Of a DNA stretch of 53,472 nt, positions 10,247 to 18,600 are shown one piece after another. Each line of letters begins with the position of its first letter. Position 1 is the stretch's first letter. Under the pieces are notes generated by a model. The model had not been told where the DNA came from, ran no database searches, and saw nothing but the letters and a program-made list of their open reading frames with translations. The position numbers and the translations under genes are program-made. Location of the stretch: NCBI GenBank assembly GCA_013288185.1, contig JABDCK010000005.1:1-53472 (forward strand), written 5' to 3'. The DNA is from Gammaproteobacteria bacterium (GTDB lineage: Bacteria > Pseudomonadota > Gammaproteobacteria > Berkiellales > Berkiellaceae).

Positions 10247-11250
10247 GAATTGCAATCAATGGTTATGGTAGAATTGGTCGGAATATTCTGCGTGCACTTT
10301 ATGAAGCCAATCGTCAAAATGAATTTAAAATTGTGGCGATTAATGATTTAGGTGATACGCATATCAACGCACACTTAACACAATATGATACTACCCATGG
10401 CCGATTTAATCAGCAGGTTTCTGTTGGTGCAGATGGGAGTCTGATTATTGCCGGTGATGAAATTCAAGTATTATCAGAGCGCGATCCTGCTAAATTACCT
10501 TGGAAGGATTTAAATATTGACGTAGTATTTGAATGTACCGGTTTTTTTGCAACCCGTGATAAAGCAAAACTGCACTTACAAGCCGGCGCCAAAAAAGTAT
10601 TAATTTCTGCACCTGCCGGTAATGATGTGGATGCCACCATCGTTTATGGTATCAATCATTCTGTGCTCAAAGCGACAGATACCATTATTTCAAATGCGTC
10701 TTGTACCACTAATTGTCTCGTACCGTTAGTGAAGCCATTACATGAGAAATTAGGTATCGTCAGTGGGTTAATGACCACCATTCATGCATACACCAATGAT
10801 CAGGTATTAACAGATGTGTATCATACGGACTTGCGACGTGCACGCTCCGCTACGCATTCCATGATCCCAACCAAAACCGGCGCTGCCAGTGCCGTGGGTT
10901 TAGTCATGCCTGAATTGAATGGAAAATTGGATGGCTTTGCGATACGGGTACCCACCATTAATGTTTCTGTGGTAGATTTAAGTGTGATTGTTGAGCGTCC
11001 TGCCAGTGTAGCAGAGGTTAATCAAATTCTTAAAGCGGCTTCAGAAAATGAATTGAAGGGTATTTTGGCTTACACGGATGCGCCGCTCGTTTCTATTGAT
11101 TTTAACCATAACCCTGCTTCTTCTATCTTTGATGCCTCACAAACCAAAGTGATTGGTAATCTAGTTAAGGTATTAGGTTGGTATGACAATGAATGGGCGT
11201 TCTCTAACCGCATGTTAGATACCGCTGGCGCATTGATGAAGGCAAAATAA
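10237..11250 (+). CDS. gap: Glyceraldehyde-3-phosphate dehydrogenase, type I
   Basis: Oxidises glyceraldehyde 3-phosphate to 1,3-bisphosphoglycerate with NAD. The 337-residue product has the Rossmann N-terminus [19 protein letters not shown], the NAD ribose Asp in AINDLGD near residue 37, the catalytic SNASCTTNC near 151-159, and the C-terminal [14 protein letters not shown]. Erythrose-4-phosphate dehydrogenase (Epd) is a close relative that also precedes pgk in enterics. I prefer GAPDH because the active-site and substrate motifs are the general ones and the operon is glycolytic, but Epd-like activity is not excluded. The start codon lies inside the tkt 3' end. Confidence 0.9.
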   Translation: MSIRIAINGYGRIGRNILRALYEANRQNEFKIVAINDLGDTHINAHLTQYDTTHGRFNQQVSVGADGSLIIAGDEIQVLSERDPAKLPWKDLNIDVVFECTGFFATRDKAKLHLQAGAKKVLISAPAGNDVDATIVYGINHSVLKATDTIISNASCTTNCLVPLVKPLHEKLGIVSGLMTTIHAYTNDQVLTDVYHTDLRRARSATHSMIPTKTGAASAVGLVMPELNGKLDGFAIRVPTINVSVVDLSVIVERPASVAEVNQILKAASENELKGILAYTDAPLVSIDFNHNPASSIFDASQTKVIGNLVKVLGWYDNEWAFSNRMLDTAGALMKAK

Positions 11251-11253
11251 ATC

Positions 11254-12423
11254 ATGGTCCAAATGGAAGAAATACCCCTTACGAATCAACGGGTGTTGAT
11301 TCGTGAGGATTTTAATGTCCCCATGAAAGATGGCAAAATAACCCACGCAGTGCGCATTGATGCGGCATTGCCTACCATCAAGCAAGCGATAGCCAGTGGG
11401 GCTCAAGTAATCCTCATGTCGCATTTAGGTCGGCCACGAGAAGGCCAATTTGACGCGCAATATTCTCTTCAACCCATCGCAGATTATTTGAGTACGTGTC
11501 TAGGGCAACCAGTACCACTTTTTCAACTAGGACAAACGCCGCCTGTAAAAAATCCTGGCGATGTTGCACTATTAGAAAATGTGCGGTTTTTGACGGGCGA
11601 AGAAAATAATTCTCCGGTACTGGCCAAGCAACTGGCGGCTCTTTGCCATGTGTTTGTGATGGATGCTTTTGCGGTGGCCCATCGGGCACAAGCCTCAACG
11701 GTTGGCGTTGCAGAATACGCGCCACAGGCGTGTGCCGGGCCTTTATTGCAAAAAGAATTGCAGGCATTACATGCCGTATTCGATGCACCTAAACACCCCG
11801 TGCTCGCCATTGTGGGGGGTAGTAAAGTGTCCACAAAATTGAAAGTACTCACCCATTTGTTAGATAAAGTAGATATCTTGGTGGTAGGCGGCGGGATTGC
11901 GAATACTTTCTTAGCCGCTAAAGGTTATCCTGTGGGTGATTCTCTTTACGAAGCAGAATTAGTACCCGTGGCCAAACAACTTTGTGCGCAAGCAGAAAAA
12001 TTAGGTAAAACAATCTGGTTGCCGCAAGATGTCGTGGTGGCAACTACCTTAGCAGATGATGCAGTAGTAACCGTCAAAGATTGTACAAAAGTTTTGCCCG
12101 GGGAGAAAATATTTGATATTGGTCCTCGTGCTATTCAAGACTTAGCACAAGTGGTTAAACACGCCAAAACCATTTTATGGAATGGTCCCGTTGGCGTATT
12201 TGAATGTGCCCCTTTTGCAAAAGGCACACAAGCATTAGCACAGGAAATTGCGCATTCCAATGCATTTTCAGTAGCCGGTGGGGGAGATACCTTGGCGGCC
12301 ATTGAGCAATTTAATATTCAGGATAAAATTTCATATCTTTCTACTGGGGGCGGTGCCTTTTTAGAAATGCTTGAAGGCAAAACGTTACCTGCGGTGAAGA
12401 TATTACAAGAGGTGCAAAATTGA
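11254..12423 (+). CDS. pgk: Phosphoglycerate kinase
   Basis: Transfers the acyl phosphate of 1,3-bisphosphoglycerate to ADP. The 389-residue product shows VLIREDFNVPMKDGKI (about residues 14-29), the substrate basic patch SHLGRPREG, LLENVRFLTGEE, the hinge motif AIVGGSKVSTKL, and the nucleotide-binding GGGDTLAAIE near 347-356. It lies 3 bases after gap, and its TGA overlaps the TTG start of pyk, so it is translated within the polycistronic glycolytic message. Confidence 0.97.
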   Translation: MVQMEEIPLTNQRVLIREDFNVPMKDGKITHAVRIDAALPTIKQAIASGAQVILMSHLGRPREGQFDAQYSLQPIADYLSTCLGQPVPLFQLGQTPPVKNPGDVALLENVRFLTGEENNSPVLAKQLAALCHVFVMDAFAVAHRAQASTVGVAEYAPQACAGPLLQKELQALHAVFDAPKHPVLAIVGGSKVSTKLKVLTHLLDKVDILVVGGGIANTFLAAKGYPVGDSLYEAELVPVAKQLCAQAEKLGKTIWLPQDVVVATTLADDAVVTVKDCTKVLPGEKIFDIGPRAIQDLAQVVKHAKTILWNGPVGVFECAPFAKGTQALAQEIAHSNAFSVAGGGDTLAAIEQFNIQDKISYLSTGGGAFLEMLEGKTLPAVKILQEVQN

Positions 12424-13853
12424 AAATTATTCCGCGTCGGACAAAAATTATAGCCACATTGGGACCTGCCACGGATTCACCGGAAAAAATGCGGGCATTA
12501 TTGACCGCGGGTGTCAATGTGGTTCGGATTAATTTATCGCATGGGAGTCAAGCACAACAAGCTTCTCGTATTTTATTAGCACAAAAGTGCGCCCAAGAGC
12601 TCAATAAGATTATTGGTGTTTTGGTGGATTTACAAGGACCAAAAATTCGCATTGCTCGCTTTGCAGATGAGAATGGTATTGTTCTAGCAGAAGGGGATAA
12701 TTTTGCGCTGGATGCAAAATTGGATACCAATGCCGGCAATCAAGCAGTGGTAGGTTTGGATTATCCTGAATTGCCAGCGCAAGTCGCCCCGGAAGATCAT
12801 TTATTATTGGATGATGGGCGTATTGTTTTAATCGTTAAGCGCGTGCGCGGGTCACGGGTGGAATGTGAAGTGCTCGCGGGCGGAAAGCTTACCAGCAATA
12901 AGGGATTAAATCGTAAAGGGGGTGGATTATCTGCACCCAGCTTAACAGAAAAAGATCTAAAGGATATTGAGTTTCTTTCGCAATATACCGTGGATTATGT
13001 GGCGCTTTCTTTTCCAAAATGTAAACAAGATATTGTTGACGCACGTCGGTTAATTGAAGCAACGGGTAATACCGCCCAAATCGTCGCCAAAATTGAACGT
13101 TCTGAAGCCATTGATAACATTGATGAAATAATTGAAGCTGCAGATGCCGTTATGGTTGCGCGGGGGGATTTAGGGGTTGAAATTGGCTATGCGGAATTAC
13201 CCGCGGTGCAAAAATATATTATTAGTCGGGCGAGACTTTGTGATAAAGCAGTTATTACTGCAACCCAAATGATGGAATCCATGATTTATAATCCTATTCC
13301 CACCCGTGCAGAGGTTTCTGATGTGGCCAATGCGATTTTAGATGGAACCGATGCCGTGATGCTGTCAGCAGAAACCGCCACGGGGGATTTTCCCATCAAA
13401 GTAGTAGCGGTGTTAGATGAGATCTGCTTAGCGGCAGAAAGGCAACGGATGGCACGTTTTCCGCGGCAACGGGATGATGCGCAATTTGAACGTCATGATA
13501 AATCTATCGCCATGGCTGCCATGTATATTGCCAATCATGTGCCGATTAAAGCAATTATTACCTTAACAGAATCAGGTTCAACCCCATTATCAATGTCACG
13601 CGTTAGATCGGGGATCCCGATTTATGCCTTGTCTAGGCATGCCAAAACGCGTGGGCGCGTCACCCTTTTCCGTGGCGTATATCCCGTTGAATTTGATTTA
13701 ACCCTTTATAAATCATGGGAAATATCACGTTCCGCATTAGAAACGTTGGTGGCACAAGGAATTTTAGAGCCTGGTGATAAAGTGATTGTGACCAAAGGGG
13801 ATATTCTAGGAATTGGTGGTTACACCAACGCGTTAAAGATTTTAACAGTTTAA
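12420..13853 (+). CDS. pyk: Pyruvate kinase
   Basis: Converts phosphoenolpyruvate + ADP to pyruvate + ATP. The 477-residue protein begins at a TTG that overlaps the pgk stop (TTGA), giving MKIIPRRTKIIATLGPATDS. It contains GVNVVRINLSHG (about 30-41), DLQGPKIRI, the catalytic-loop signature IVAKIERSEAIDNIDEI near 221-237 with the conserved Lys, MVARGDLGVEI, and the ATQMMESMI segment. The C-terminal domain is full length, as in E. coli PykA (480 residues). There is no extra PEP-utiliser domain. Confidence 0.96.
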   Translation: MKIIPRRTKIIATLGPATDSPEKMRALLTAGVNVVRINLSHGSQAQQASRILLAQKCAQELNKIIGVLVDLQGPKIRIARFADENGIVLAEGDNFALDAKLDTNAGNQAVVGLDYPELPAQVAPEDHLLLDDGRIVLIVKRVRGSRVECEVLAGGKLTSNKGLNRKGGGLSAPSLTEKDLKDIEFLSQYTVDYVALSFPKCKQDIVDARRLIEATGNTAQIVAKIERSEAIDNIDEIIEAADAVMVARGDLGVEIGYAELPAVQKYIISRARLCDKAVITATQMMESMIYNPIPTRAEVSDVANAILDGTDAVMLSAETATGDFPIKVVAVLDEICLAAERQRMARFPRQRDDAQFERHDKSIAMAAMYIANHVPIKAIITLTESGSTPLSMSRVRSGIPIYALSRHAKTRGRVTLFRGVYPVEFDLTLYKSWEISRSALETLVAQGILEPGDKVIVTKGDILGIGGYTNALKILTV

Positions 13854-13883
13854 TATTTAATAGTTTAACTTGAGGAGAAAACC

Positions 13884-14954
13884 ATGGCTTTAATCAGCTT
13901 ACGACAATTATTGGATCATGCAGCGGAGCATAATTACGGTGTCCCTGCTTTTAATGTCAATAATTTAGAACAAATGCGTGCAATTATGGAAGCAGCAGAT
14001 AAAACCGATAGTCCCGTGATTGTTCAGGCATCCGCTGGTGCTAGAAAATATGCAGGCTCGCGCTTTTTGAAGCATCTCATTGAAGCAGCCATTGAAGAAT
14101 TTCCCCATATTCCCGTGTGCATGCATCAAGATCACGGCGCATCACCCGCGGTCTGCCAGCAATCCATTCAATTAGGATTTTCTTCCGTTATGATGGATGG
14201 CTCATTGTTGGAAGATATGAAAACACCTTCTGATTTTAAATATAACAGTGAAACTACTGCATTGACTGTTGCTATGGCACATGCTTGTGGTGTGTCGGTT
14301 GAAGGGGAATTGGGTTGCTTGGGATCATTGGAAACAGGCATGGCCGGTAAAGAAGATGGTTCAGGCGCAGAATGTCATTTGACGCATGATATGTTATTAA
14401 CTGATCCTGAAGAAGCGGCACGTTTTGTCAAAGCAACGAATGTAGATGCGCTGGCCATTGCTATTGGTACCAGCCATGGTGCTTATAAATTTACTCGTCC
14501 ACCCACTGGCGATATTCTGGCCATTGAACGCATCAAAGAAATTCACAAGCGTATTCCAGATACTCATTTAGTGATGCATGGCTCTTCTTCCGTGCCACAA
14601 GAATGGCTCAAAGTGATTAATGAATATGGTGGAGATATGGGTGAAACGTATGGCGTGCCGGTAGAAGAAATTCAAGAAGGTATTCGTCATGGTGTCCGTA
14701 AAGTGAATATTGATACGGATTTACGTTTAGCCGTAACCGGCGTGTTACGTCGCTTTTTTGCTAAAGATCGCCGTGAGTTTGATCCGCGTAAGTATTTAAG
14801 CAAAGCAACCGCTGCGATGAGTGATATTTGCATGGCGCGTTATGAAGCGTTTGGTACCGCAGGTCAAGCCAATAAAATTAAAGTCATGAGCTTAGAAAAG
14901 ATGGCTAAGCGTTATGCTGCAGGTGAATTAGATCCACGTGTACATTATTACTAA
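13884..14954 (+). CDS. fba: Fructose-bisphosphate aldolase, class II
   Basis: Zinc-dependent aldolase cleaving fructose 1,6-bisphosphate to DHAP and glyceraldehyde 3-phosphate. The 356-residue product has [10 protein letters not shown] near residues 18-27, the zinc-ligand motif [10 protein letters not shown] near 78-87, [15 protein letters not shown] near 138-152, [14 protein letters not shown] near 191-204 and [12 protein letters not shown] near 231-242. Length and the long insert match the 'Calvin-cycle' subtype. A GAGGAG site lies just upstream of the ATG. It is the last gene of the operon and is followed at once by a strong hairpin. Confidence 0.96.
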   Translation: MALISLRQLLDHAAEHNYGVPAFNVNNLEQMRAIMEAADKTDSPVIVQASAGARKYAGSRFLKHLIEAAIEEFPHIPVCMHQDHGASPAVCQQSIQLGFSSVMMDGSLLEDMKTPSDFKYNSETTALTVAMAHACGVSVEGELGCLGSLETGMAGKEDGSGAECHLTHDMLLTDPEEAARFVKATNVDALAIAIGTSHGAYKFTRPPTGDILAIERIKEIHKRIPDTHLVMHGSSSVPQEWLKVINEYGGDMGETYGVPVEEIQEGIRHGVRKVNIDTDLRLAVTGVLRRFFAKDRREFDPRKYLSKATAAMSDICMARYEAFGTAGQANKIKVMSLEKMAKRYAAGELDPRVHYY

Positions 14955-14965
14955 GCATTACGACA

Positions 14966-14998
14966 AAGACGCCTGGTAACGTTTGTTACGGGCGTCTT
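14966..14998. terminator. Hairpin between fba and the U-box gene (probable bidirectional terminator)
   Basis: Perfect 8-base arms AAGACGCC at 14966-14973 and GGCGTCTT at 14991-14998 enclose an inner GTAAC/GTTAC stem with a GTTT loop. The structure lies 11 bases after the fba stop and overlaps the last codons and stop of the convergent U-box gene. There is no long T run, so the termination type is uncertain. Confidence 0.6.
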
Positions 14999-15537
14999 CT
15001 AACACCTTCTTTGTGCTCATAATCAGGATGCGCATTAAGCCATTCTTCAACGGAATTTCGCAAAGCAAGATTTGGAATCAAATGCGCTATATAGCATAGT
15101 GACATATCCAGTGGATCGAAATTATGACTGCTCAAATGTCTTACAATTGCTTCTCTTTGGAAGGTATGGCCCGTTCTTGTAATTACGGGGTCTGTCATGA
15201 TTACAAAGCTAATGGGGCACATGAAAGATTCAGGAGGCTCTACTACTACTGCTGCTGCAGCAGGAGCGTCTGGTAGAGCAGTTTCTGCCGCTAATGGTCT
15301 TGCAGCTGCTGCATCTGCTGCTGCAGCAGGAGCGTCTGGTAGAGCAGTTTCTGCCGCTAATGGTCTTGCAGCTGCTGCATCTCTAGGCATGACGTCACGC
15401 CCCAAAAAGAAATGTCTTGCGACTTCTTGACCACCAATAAGACCAATATAACGGTTAACAATCTCAGGATTTCCATTCTCTATAGCCATTTTCAGTAGGG
15501 TAAAGGTAAAATCCGGGCCAGACATAGACATCATCAT
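14986..15537 (-). CDS. U-box domain protein, putative secreted E3 ubiquitin ligase effector
   Basis: A 183-residue protein with a C-terminal U-box at about residues 101-172. The core reads PPESFMCPISFVIMTDPVIT, then GHTFQREAIVRHL, DPLD, LIPNLALRNSVEEWL, which is the eukaryotic U-box pattern that recruits E2 enzymes without zinc. Bacteria have no ubiquitin system, so the product is expected to act in a host cell, as Legionella LubX does; delivery by a type IV system is inferred, not seen. Residues 10-50 form helices that recall a single ankyrin-like unit. Residues 53-97 are an Ala-rich linker containing two identical 22-residue units. AAGGAG precedes a cluster of ATG codons, and the third or fourth ATG (15531 or 15525) is also possible. 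Confidence 0.85.
   Translation of the reverse strand: MMMSMSGPDFTFTLLKMAIENGNPEIVNRYIGLIGGQEVARHFFLGRDVMPRDAAAARPLAAETALPDAPAAAADAAAARPLAAETALPDAPAAAAVVVEPPESFMCPISFVIMTDPVITRTGHTFQREAIVRHLSSHNFDPLDMSLCYIAHLIPNLALRNSVEEWLNAHPDYEHKEGVRRRP
15251..15382. repeat. Exact 66-bp tandem duplication inside the U-box gene
   Basis: Bases 15251-15316 and 15317-15382 appear identical over all 66 positions. In the protein this gives two copies of a 22-residue Ala/Pro-rich unit containing RPLAAETALPDAP. Perfect identity at silent positions suggests a recent slippage or unequal-recombination event. The unit is in frame, so linker length can vary without breaking the gene. Confidence 0.95.
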
Positions 15538-15664
15538 TCTCCTTAAGTAGTTGCACTAAATTTAATGTATTGAAATAATATAACCTAGCCAACCCAATAA
15601 AACCAGCTTTTTTAGCATAAATTTGATAATTTGACCTAAATACCCGAAGAACGGTAGTCATTAA

Positions 15665-16150
15665 TTAACTACGGGATGGTTTTTGATTAATTAATGCAAA
15701 AGGTGCATGATAACGTTTGTTACGGGCTTCAATTTCTATCACGGCATGCCAGACCATTTGGTCTTGAATGCAGGTAGGTAGAATGGTACGTGCACTATAA
15801 GAGCCATCTTTCTGCAGTGCGAGCGTATAACTAAACTCTCCCATATTCATATCTGCCCCTTTAAAGAAAATAGAAATCTTTTTAGGGGAGATCTTTTCTG
15901 TTTTTACATCCAATTGTATCAAGGTGAGCACGGGCATTTGTGTGGGTTTAATATGAAGCTCAATACGCTCACCCGTCGGTAAAGTAGAGATGCAAGGTCC
16001 ATGATATAAATCACAATCAGGAATAGGGAAAGTAATGACGCTAAAAGCTTTCCAACTGTCATAGAAATGATAGCCACAAAACAGTGAGCCAAATAGAACA
16101 AAAAAACCGCCGATAAATAACCATTTATCACGTTTCAGGAAAATGGTCAT
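15665..16150 (-). CDS. Membrane-anchored FixH-like protein
   Basis: A 161-residue protein with a single N-terminal membrane segment (about residues 10-30, KWLFIGGFFVLFGSLFCGYH) and a periplasmic part. The periplasmic part has DCDLYHGPC, then FFKGADMNMGEFSYTL and the ending ILPTCIQDQMVWHAVIE. This resembles the FixH-like domain family, in which the DMxMG turn is typical. Start chosen at ATG 16150 because GGAGG lies about 9 bases upstream; a longer frame from 16189 lacks this. The gene is not next to a cytochrome oxidase operon, so the copper/oxidase link of true FixH is not supported. Function unknown. Confidence 0.65.
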   Translation of the reverse strand: MTIFLKRDKWLFIGGFFVLFGSLFCGYHFYDSWKAFSVITFPIPDCDLYHGPCISTLPTGERIELHIKPTQMPVLTLIQLDVKTEKISPKKISIFFKGADMNMGEFSYTLALQKDGSYSARTILPTCIQDQMVWHAVIEIEARNKRYHAPFALINQKPSRS

Positions 16151-16225
16151 AGTTTGTTCCTCCACCCAATTTTGGGCGTAGTCTAACAACTGAGCAGTAA
16201 AAGGTCCATCCTTGGACAGGGGGAA

Positions 16226-17497
16226 TTAAGGTCTTGTTTGCATTTTCTGGACAGCGAGGGCCAGTTTAGCATCATCCGCATTGTATTTTTGCAATGCCTG
16301 CTCGTAGACGGTTTGGTAGGGAATAATCGCGGCGCGCGTTTGGTCAACTTTATCAAAAGCCTTAATGAGGCTATCAAAAGTACGTATGGCATTCAATAAT
16401 GCATCTAGCTCATTTTGTGGAGTGGAGGCCTTAGCCGCTTCCAAGTTCTTTTTATAGCCGATGGCGGCAGCTTTAGTCATCTTCGCATCATTTACAAACC
16501 AATGCTGAATATTATTAATTAAATCAGTAACATTTGTCCAGCTAGCAGGAGGTATTGCGTCATACGCGGTTTTTTTAGCGGTCGTTAAGCTTTCAATGGC
16601 GGTGCGATGCTGTTGATGTTGTGCTTTTAAATTATTATGGGCTAAGGATAAAAGATAATGTGAGCTGCTAAGCGTTTGATGACAACTATTAGCATCCAAT
16701 TCTGCAAGCGTAACGGCAGCAGGTTTATTACCACCACCCCAATTTGTTAAATAAGGAGGCGGATCTGTTAATACGATCTCAAGTGGTTCCACCAGATCTG
16801 GAGGTGTTGGTGGCTCAGCGAACCAATCTGCCAGATTCAATAGTGAACCGCCGCCTGCAGGTGCAGGCGCAGGAGTGGGTGCAGGCGCAGATGGTGCGGC
16901 AAACAAATCTGCTGGATTAAAAATTGAGCCGCTGCCTGCAGGTGCGGGTGCAGGCGCAGGTGGTGTGGCGAACCAATCTGCTAGATTAAAAATTGAGCCG
17001 CTGCCTGCAGGCGCACGTACGATTTGGCGGATAGCGTCTTGTGGTGATGCGTGCACAGCATGCAGATCATGTTCAAAAGCTTCTAAACGGTCGGCAGCGG
17101 CTATTGCCTGGGTGAGTTGTTCTATTTTGGTCTTTACAAATGCGTAATGATGGTGGCTGGTAGCAAGCTCGCTGAGCATTTGTCGTAATGCTTCTAAGGC
17201 TATTCTGGCTTGTTGATAAGTTGAGATTTCACTATTTTCTGCATGTGCGATTGCAATGGCGCGGTTATGTGCTTCTTTATTAGCGTAATCAATACCTACT
17301 TCTAATGCCGTTAATGCATCTATGCAGCTATCAATATCTCGTTGACTGGAGGTTGGGCCAAGTGCTTGGATGCGTTCAGCAATGCGTGCGGGGCTATTAG
17401 CAGCTAAAATAGAATTATTTCTGAATGCTTCTGGTATCATTAAGAAACGTTCTTGTAAGGTTAAATAAGCAGTATGGAGTGTTGGCCCTGGCGTCAT
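16226..17497 (-). CDS. Putative effector: helical protein with three Pro/Ala-linked 'FNxADWFA' motifs
   Basis: A 423-residue protein of unknown family. Residues 1-160 are helical. Residues 160-245 carry three copies of a motif approximating AGSGSIFNLADWFA (variants end ADLFA and ADWFA), separated by Pro/Ala linkers. Residues 260-423 are again helical and coiled-coil-like. No signal peptide or membrane segment is visible. Repeated short aromatic motifs on a flexible Pro/Ala linker between helical domains look like multivalent docking sites, as in host-directed effectors; this is inference. GAGG lies about 6 bases before the ATG. It lies between a FixH-like gene and a divergent DUF502 gene, inside the accessory block. 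Confidence 0.6.
   Translation of the reverse strand: MTPGPTLHTAYLTLQERFLMIPEAFRNNSILAANSPARIAERIQALGPTSSQRDIDSCIDALTALEVGIDYANKEAHNRAIAIAHAENSEISTYQQARIALEALRQMLSELATSHHHYAFVKTKIEQLTQAIAAADRLEAFEHDLHAVHASPQDAIRQIVRAPAGSGSIFNLADWFATPPAPAPAPAGSGSIFNPADLFAAPSAPAPTPAPAPAGGGSLLNLADWFAEPPTPPDLVEPLEIVLTDPPPYLTNWGGGNKPAAVTLAELDANSCHQTLSSSHYLLSLAHNNLKAQHQQHRTAIESLTTAKKTAYDAIPPASWTNVTDLINNIQHWFVNDAKMTKAAAIGYKKNLEAAKASTPQNELDALLNAIRTFDSLIKAFDKVDQTRAAIIPYQTVYEQALQKYNADDAKLALAVQKMQTRP
16819..17011. repeat. Degenerate in-frame tandem repeats (70-81 bp period, three copies)
   Basis: Three copies of a segment resembling CGAACCAATCTGC..GATT, followed by GAGCCGCTGCCTGCAGG, start near 16819, 16899 and 16969. 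The last two are almost identical to each other and the first has diverged. They encode the three ADWFA-type motifs of the surrounding protein and their Pro/Ala spacers. Confidence 0.8.
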
Positions 17498-17624
17498 AAG
17501 GTACCTCTATGATGAAGTGGGGTAGATAACTATTAATGAATATTACCTAGTGTAGCCATACCCTGTAAACTTTAATCAGATTGGCGGTAGTATTGAAGAG
17601 ATAAACTGATAATGGAGGGTAATT

Positions 17625-18197
17625 ATGCAAAGCATTAAAACCATATTTTGGAATGGCTTGAAGGCATTTGTGCCAATCGTTTTAACCATTGCCATTATCA
17701 TGTGGATTTTCTCCATTATTGAATCATTATTTGGCCATTTTGTTCCTGAAAGAGTTTATTTTCCTGGGGCAGGTATTATCCTGGGTGTTTTTATAATATT
17801 TATTATTGGTGTTTTGGTTAATGCCGTTATTATTAGCCAAATTTATAGCGTATTTGAAAGAATCATTAAGCGAATTCCCGGTGTTGGCGCAGTATACAAT
17901 GCTATTCAAGATTTAATGCGCTTTTTTGATAAAAGCCAAGGGTCTGCACAACAAACCGTCATGATTAATACACCCATGGGGAAAATGATTGGATTTATTA
18001 CCTGCGATTCATTAACCCATACTTCACCATCCTTAGGCGGTGCGCAAGAAGTATTGGTGTATATACCGCTGAGCTATATGCTTGGCGGCTTTACCACCAT
18101 TGTTTCACGCAGTGAAATAACAGTGTTAGATTGGTCAGTGAATGTGGCAATGAGTTTTGTGATGACCGCAGGGATGACCGGGCAAAAGAACACTTAA
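17625..18197 (+). CDS. DUF502 family inner-membrane protein
   Basis: A 190-residue membrane protein with two hydrophobic segments near residues 12-35 and 45-72, then RIPGVGAVYNAIQDLMRFF (about 85-103) and a soluble C-terminal part with YIPLSYMLGGFTTIVSRSEI (about 145-164). The RIPGVGxVYxxxKD pattern and the late GG(F/Y)T segment are the hallmarks of DUF502. The family is widespread in bacteria and its function is not established. GGAGGG stands 8 bases before the ATG. It is a single gene flanked by accessory genes. Confidence 0.85.
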   Translation: MQSIKTIFWNGLKAFVPIVLTIAIIMWIFSIIESLFGHFVPERVYFPGAGIILGVFIIFIIGVLVNAVIISQIYSVFERIIKRIPGVGAVYNAIQDLMRFFDKSQGSAQQTVMINTPMGKMIGFITCDSLTHTSPSLGGAQEVLVYIPLSYMLGGFTTIVSRSEITVLDWSVNVAMSFVMTAGMTGQKNT

Positions 18198-18211
18198 ACT
18201 TTATCATAAAG

Positions 18212-18246
18212 TTACGATAGTAGAATAAGAATCTTTATTATCGTAA
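18212..18246. promoter_or_regulatory. Inverted repeat overlapping the ribosome-binding site of the Cys-rich gene
   Basis: Perfect 8-base arms TTACGATA (18212-18219) and TATCGTAA (18239-18246) flank a partly self-complementary centre (AATAA...TTTAT). The right arm runs into the AAGG ribosome site of the next gene. It could be the DUF502 terminator, an operator, or an RNA hairpin that hides the ribosome site; the sequence alone does not decide. Confidence 0.45.
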
Positions 18247-18257
18247 GGTGAATGATA

Positions 18258-18563
18258 ATGCGCTGTAAATTTGGGTGGTTCATTCTTGCTATTACACCTA
18301 TAATTGCTTTTGCAAATAAAGGCAAAAATTGTGATGCGCCTGAACACGCTATACCCATGACGTACAATGAAATTAGAGATTGTATGATTGCAGAAAGCGT
18401 TGCTAAAATTAAGCACTGTGCTTGCCCGTATAGCCCAGACAATATTGGCGGGATTTGTGGTACTGAAAGTGCTTATTATAAACCAGGTGGCTTTAGAGTG
18501 TATTGTTACCACAGCGACATATCTGGAAATGAGATCCGATTTTATCGCTTAAGGAAAGGCTAA
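18258..18563 (+). CDS. Small secreted Cys-rich protein
   Basis: About 101 residues with an N-terminal signal peptide (hydrophobic FGWFILAITPIIAFA) and a mature part holding six cysteines. These could form three disulphides in the periplasm or outside. The C-terminal half reads CACPYSPDNIGGICG, then SAYYKPGGFRVYCYHSDI, a pattern I recall from small conserved exported proteins of Proteobacteria, often shaped CPCPY...GxxCGxxSAYxxPGG...CY. Of two in-frame ATGs (18252 and 18258), the second is better spaced from AAGG at 18245-18248. Function unknown. Confidence 0.65.
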   Translation: MRCKFGWFILAITPIIAFANKGKNCDAPEHAIPMTYNEIRDCMIAESVAKIKHCACPYSPDNIGGICGTESAYYKPGGFRVYCYHSDISGNEIRFYRLRKG

Positions 18564-18592
18564 ATGGCTATTATTGCAATAATAACCATTTA
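18561..18592. terminator. Convergent-gene hairpin (probable bidirectional terminator)
   Basis: Nearly perfect inverted repeat: TAAATGG, one mismatch, TATTATT, loop GC, AATAATA, mismatch, CCATTTA. It includes the stop of the Cys-rich gene and lies 8 bases from the stop of the convergent double-glycine peptide gene. There is no T run, so it is A/T-rich and only moderately stable. Confidence 0.5.
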
Positions 18593-18600
18593 GGGGATTT

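Noticed and set aside
16819-17011. Repeat cluster as a CRISPR or regulatory iteron array
   Set aside because: The repeats are coding and follow the protein frame with Pro/Ala linkers.
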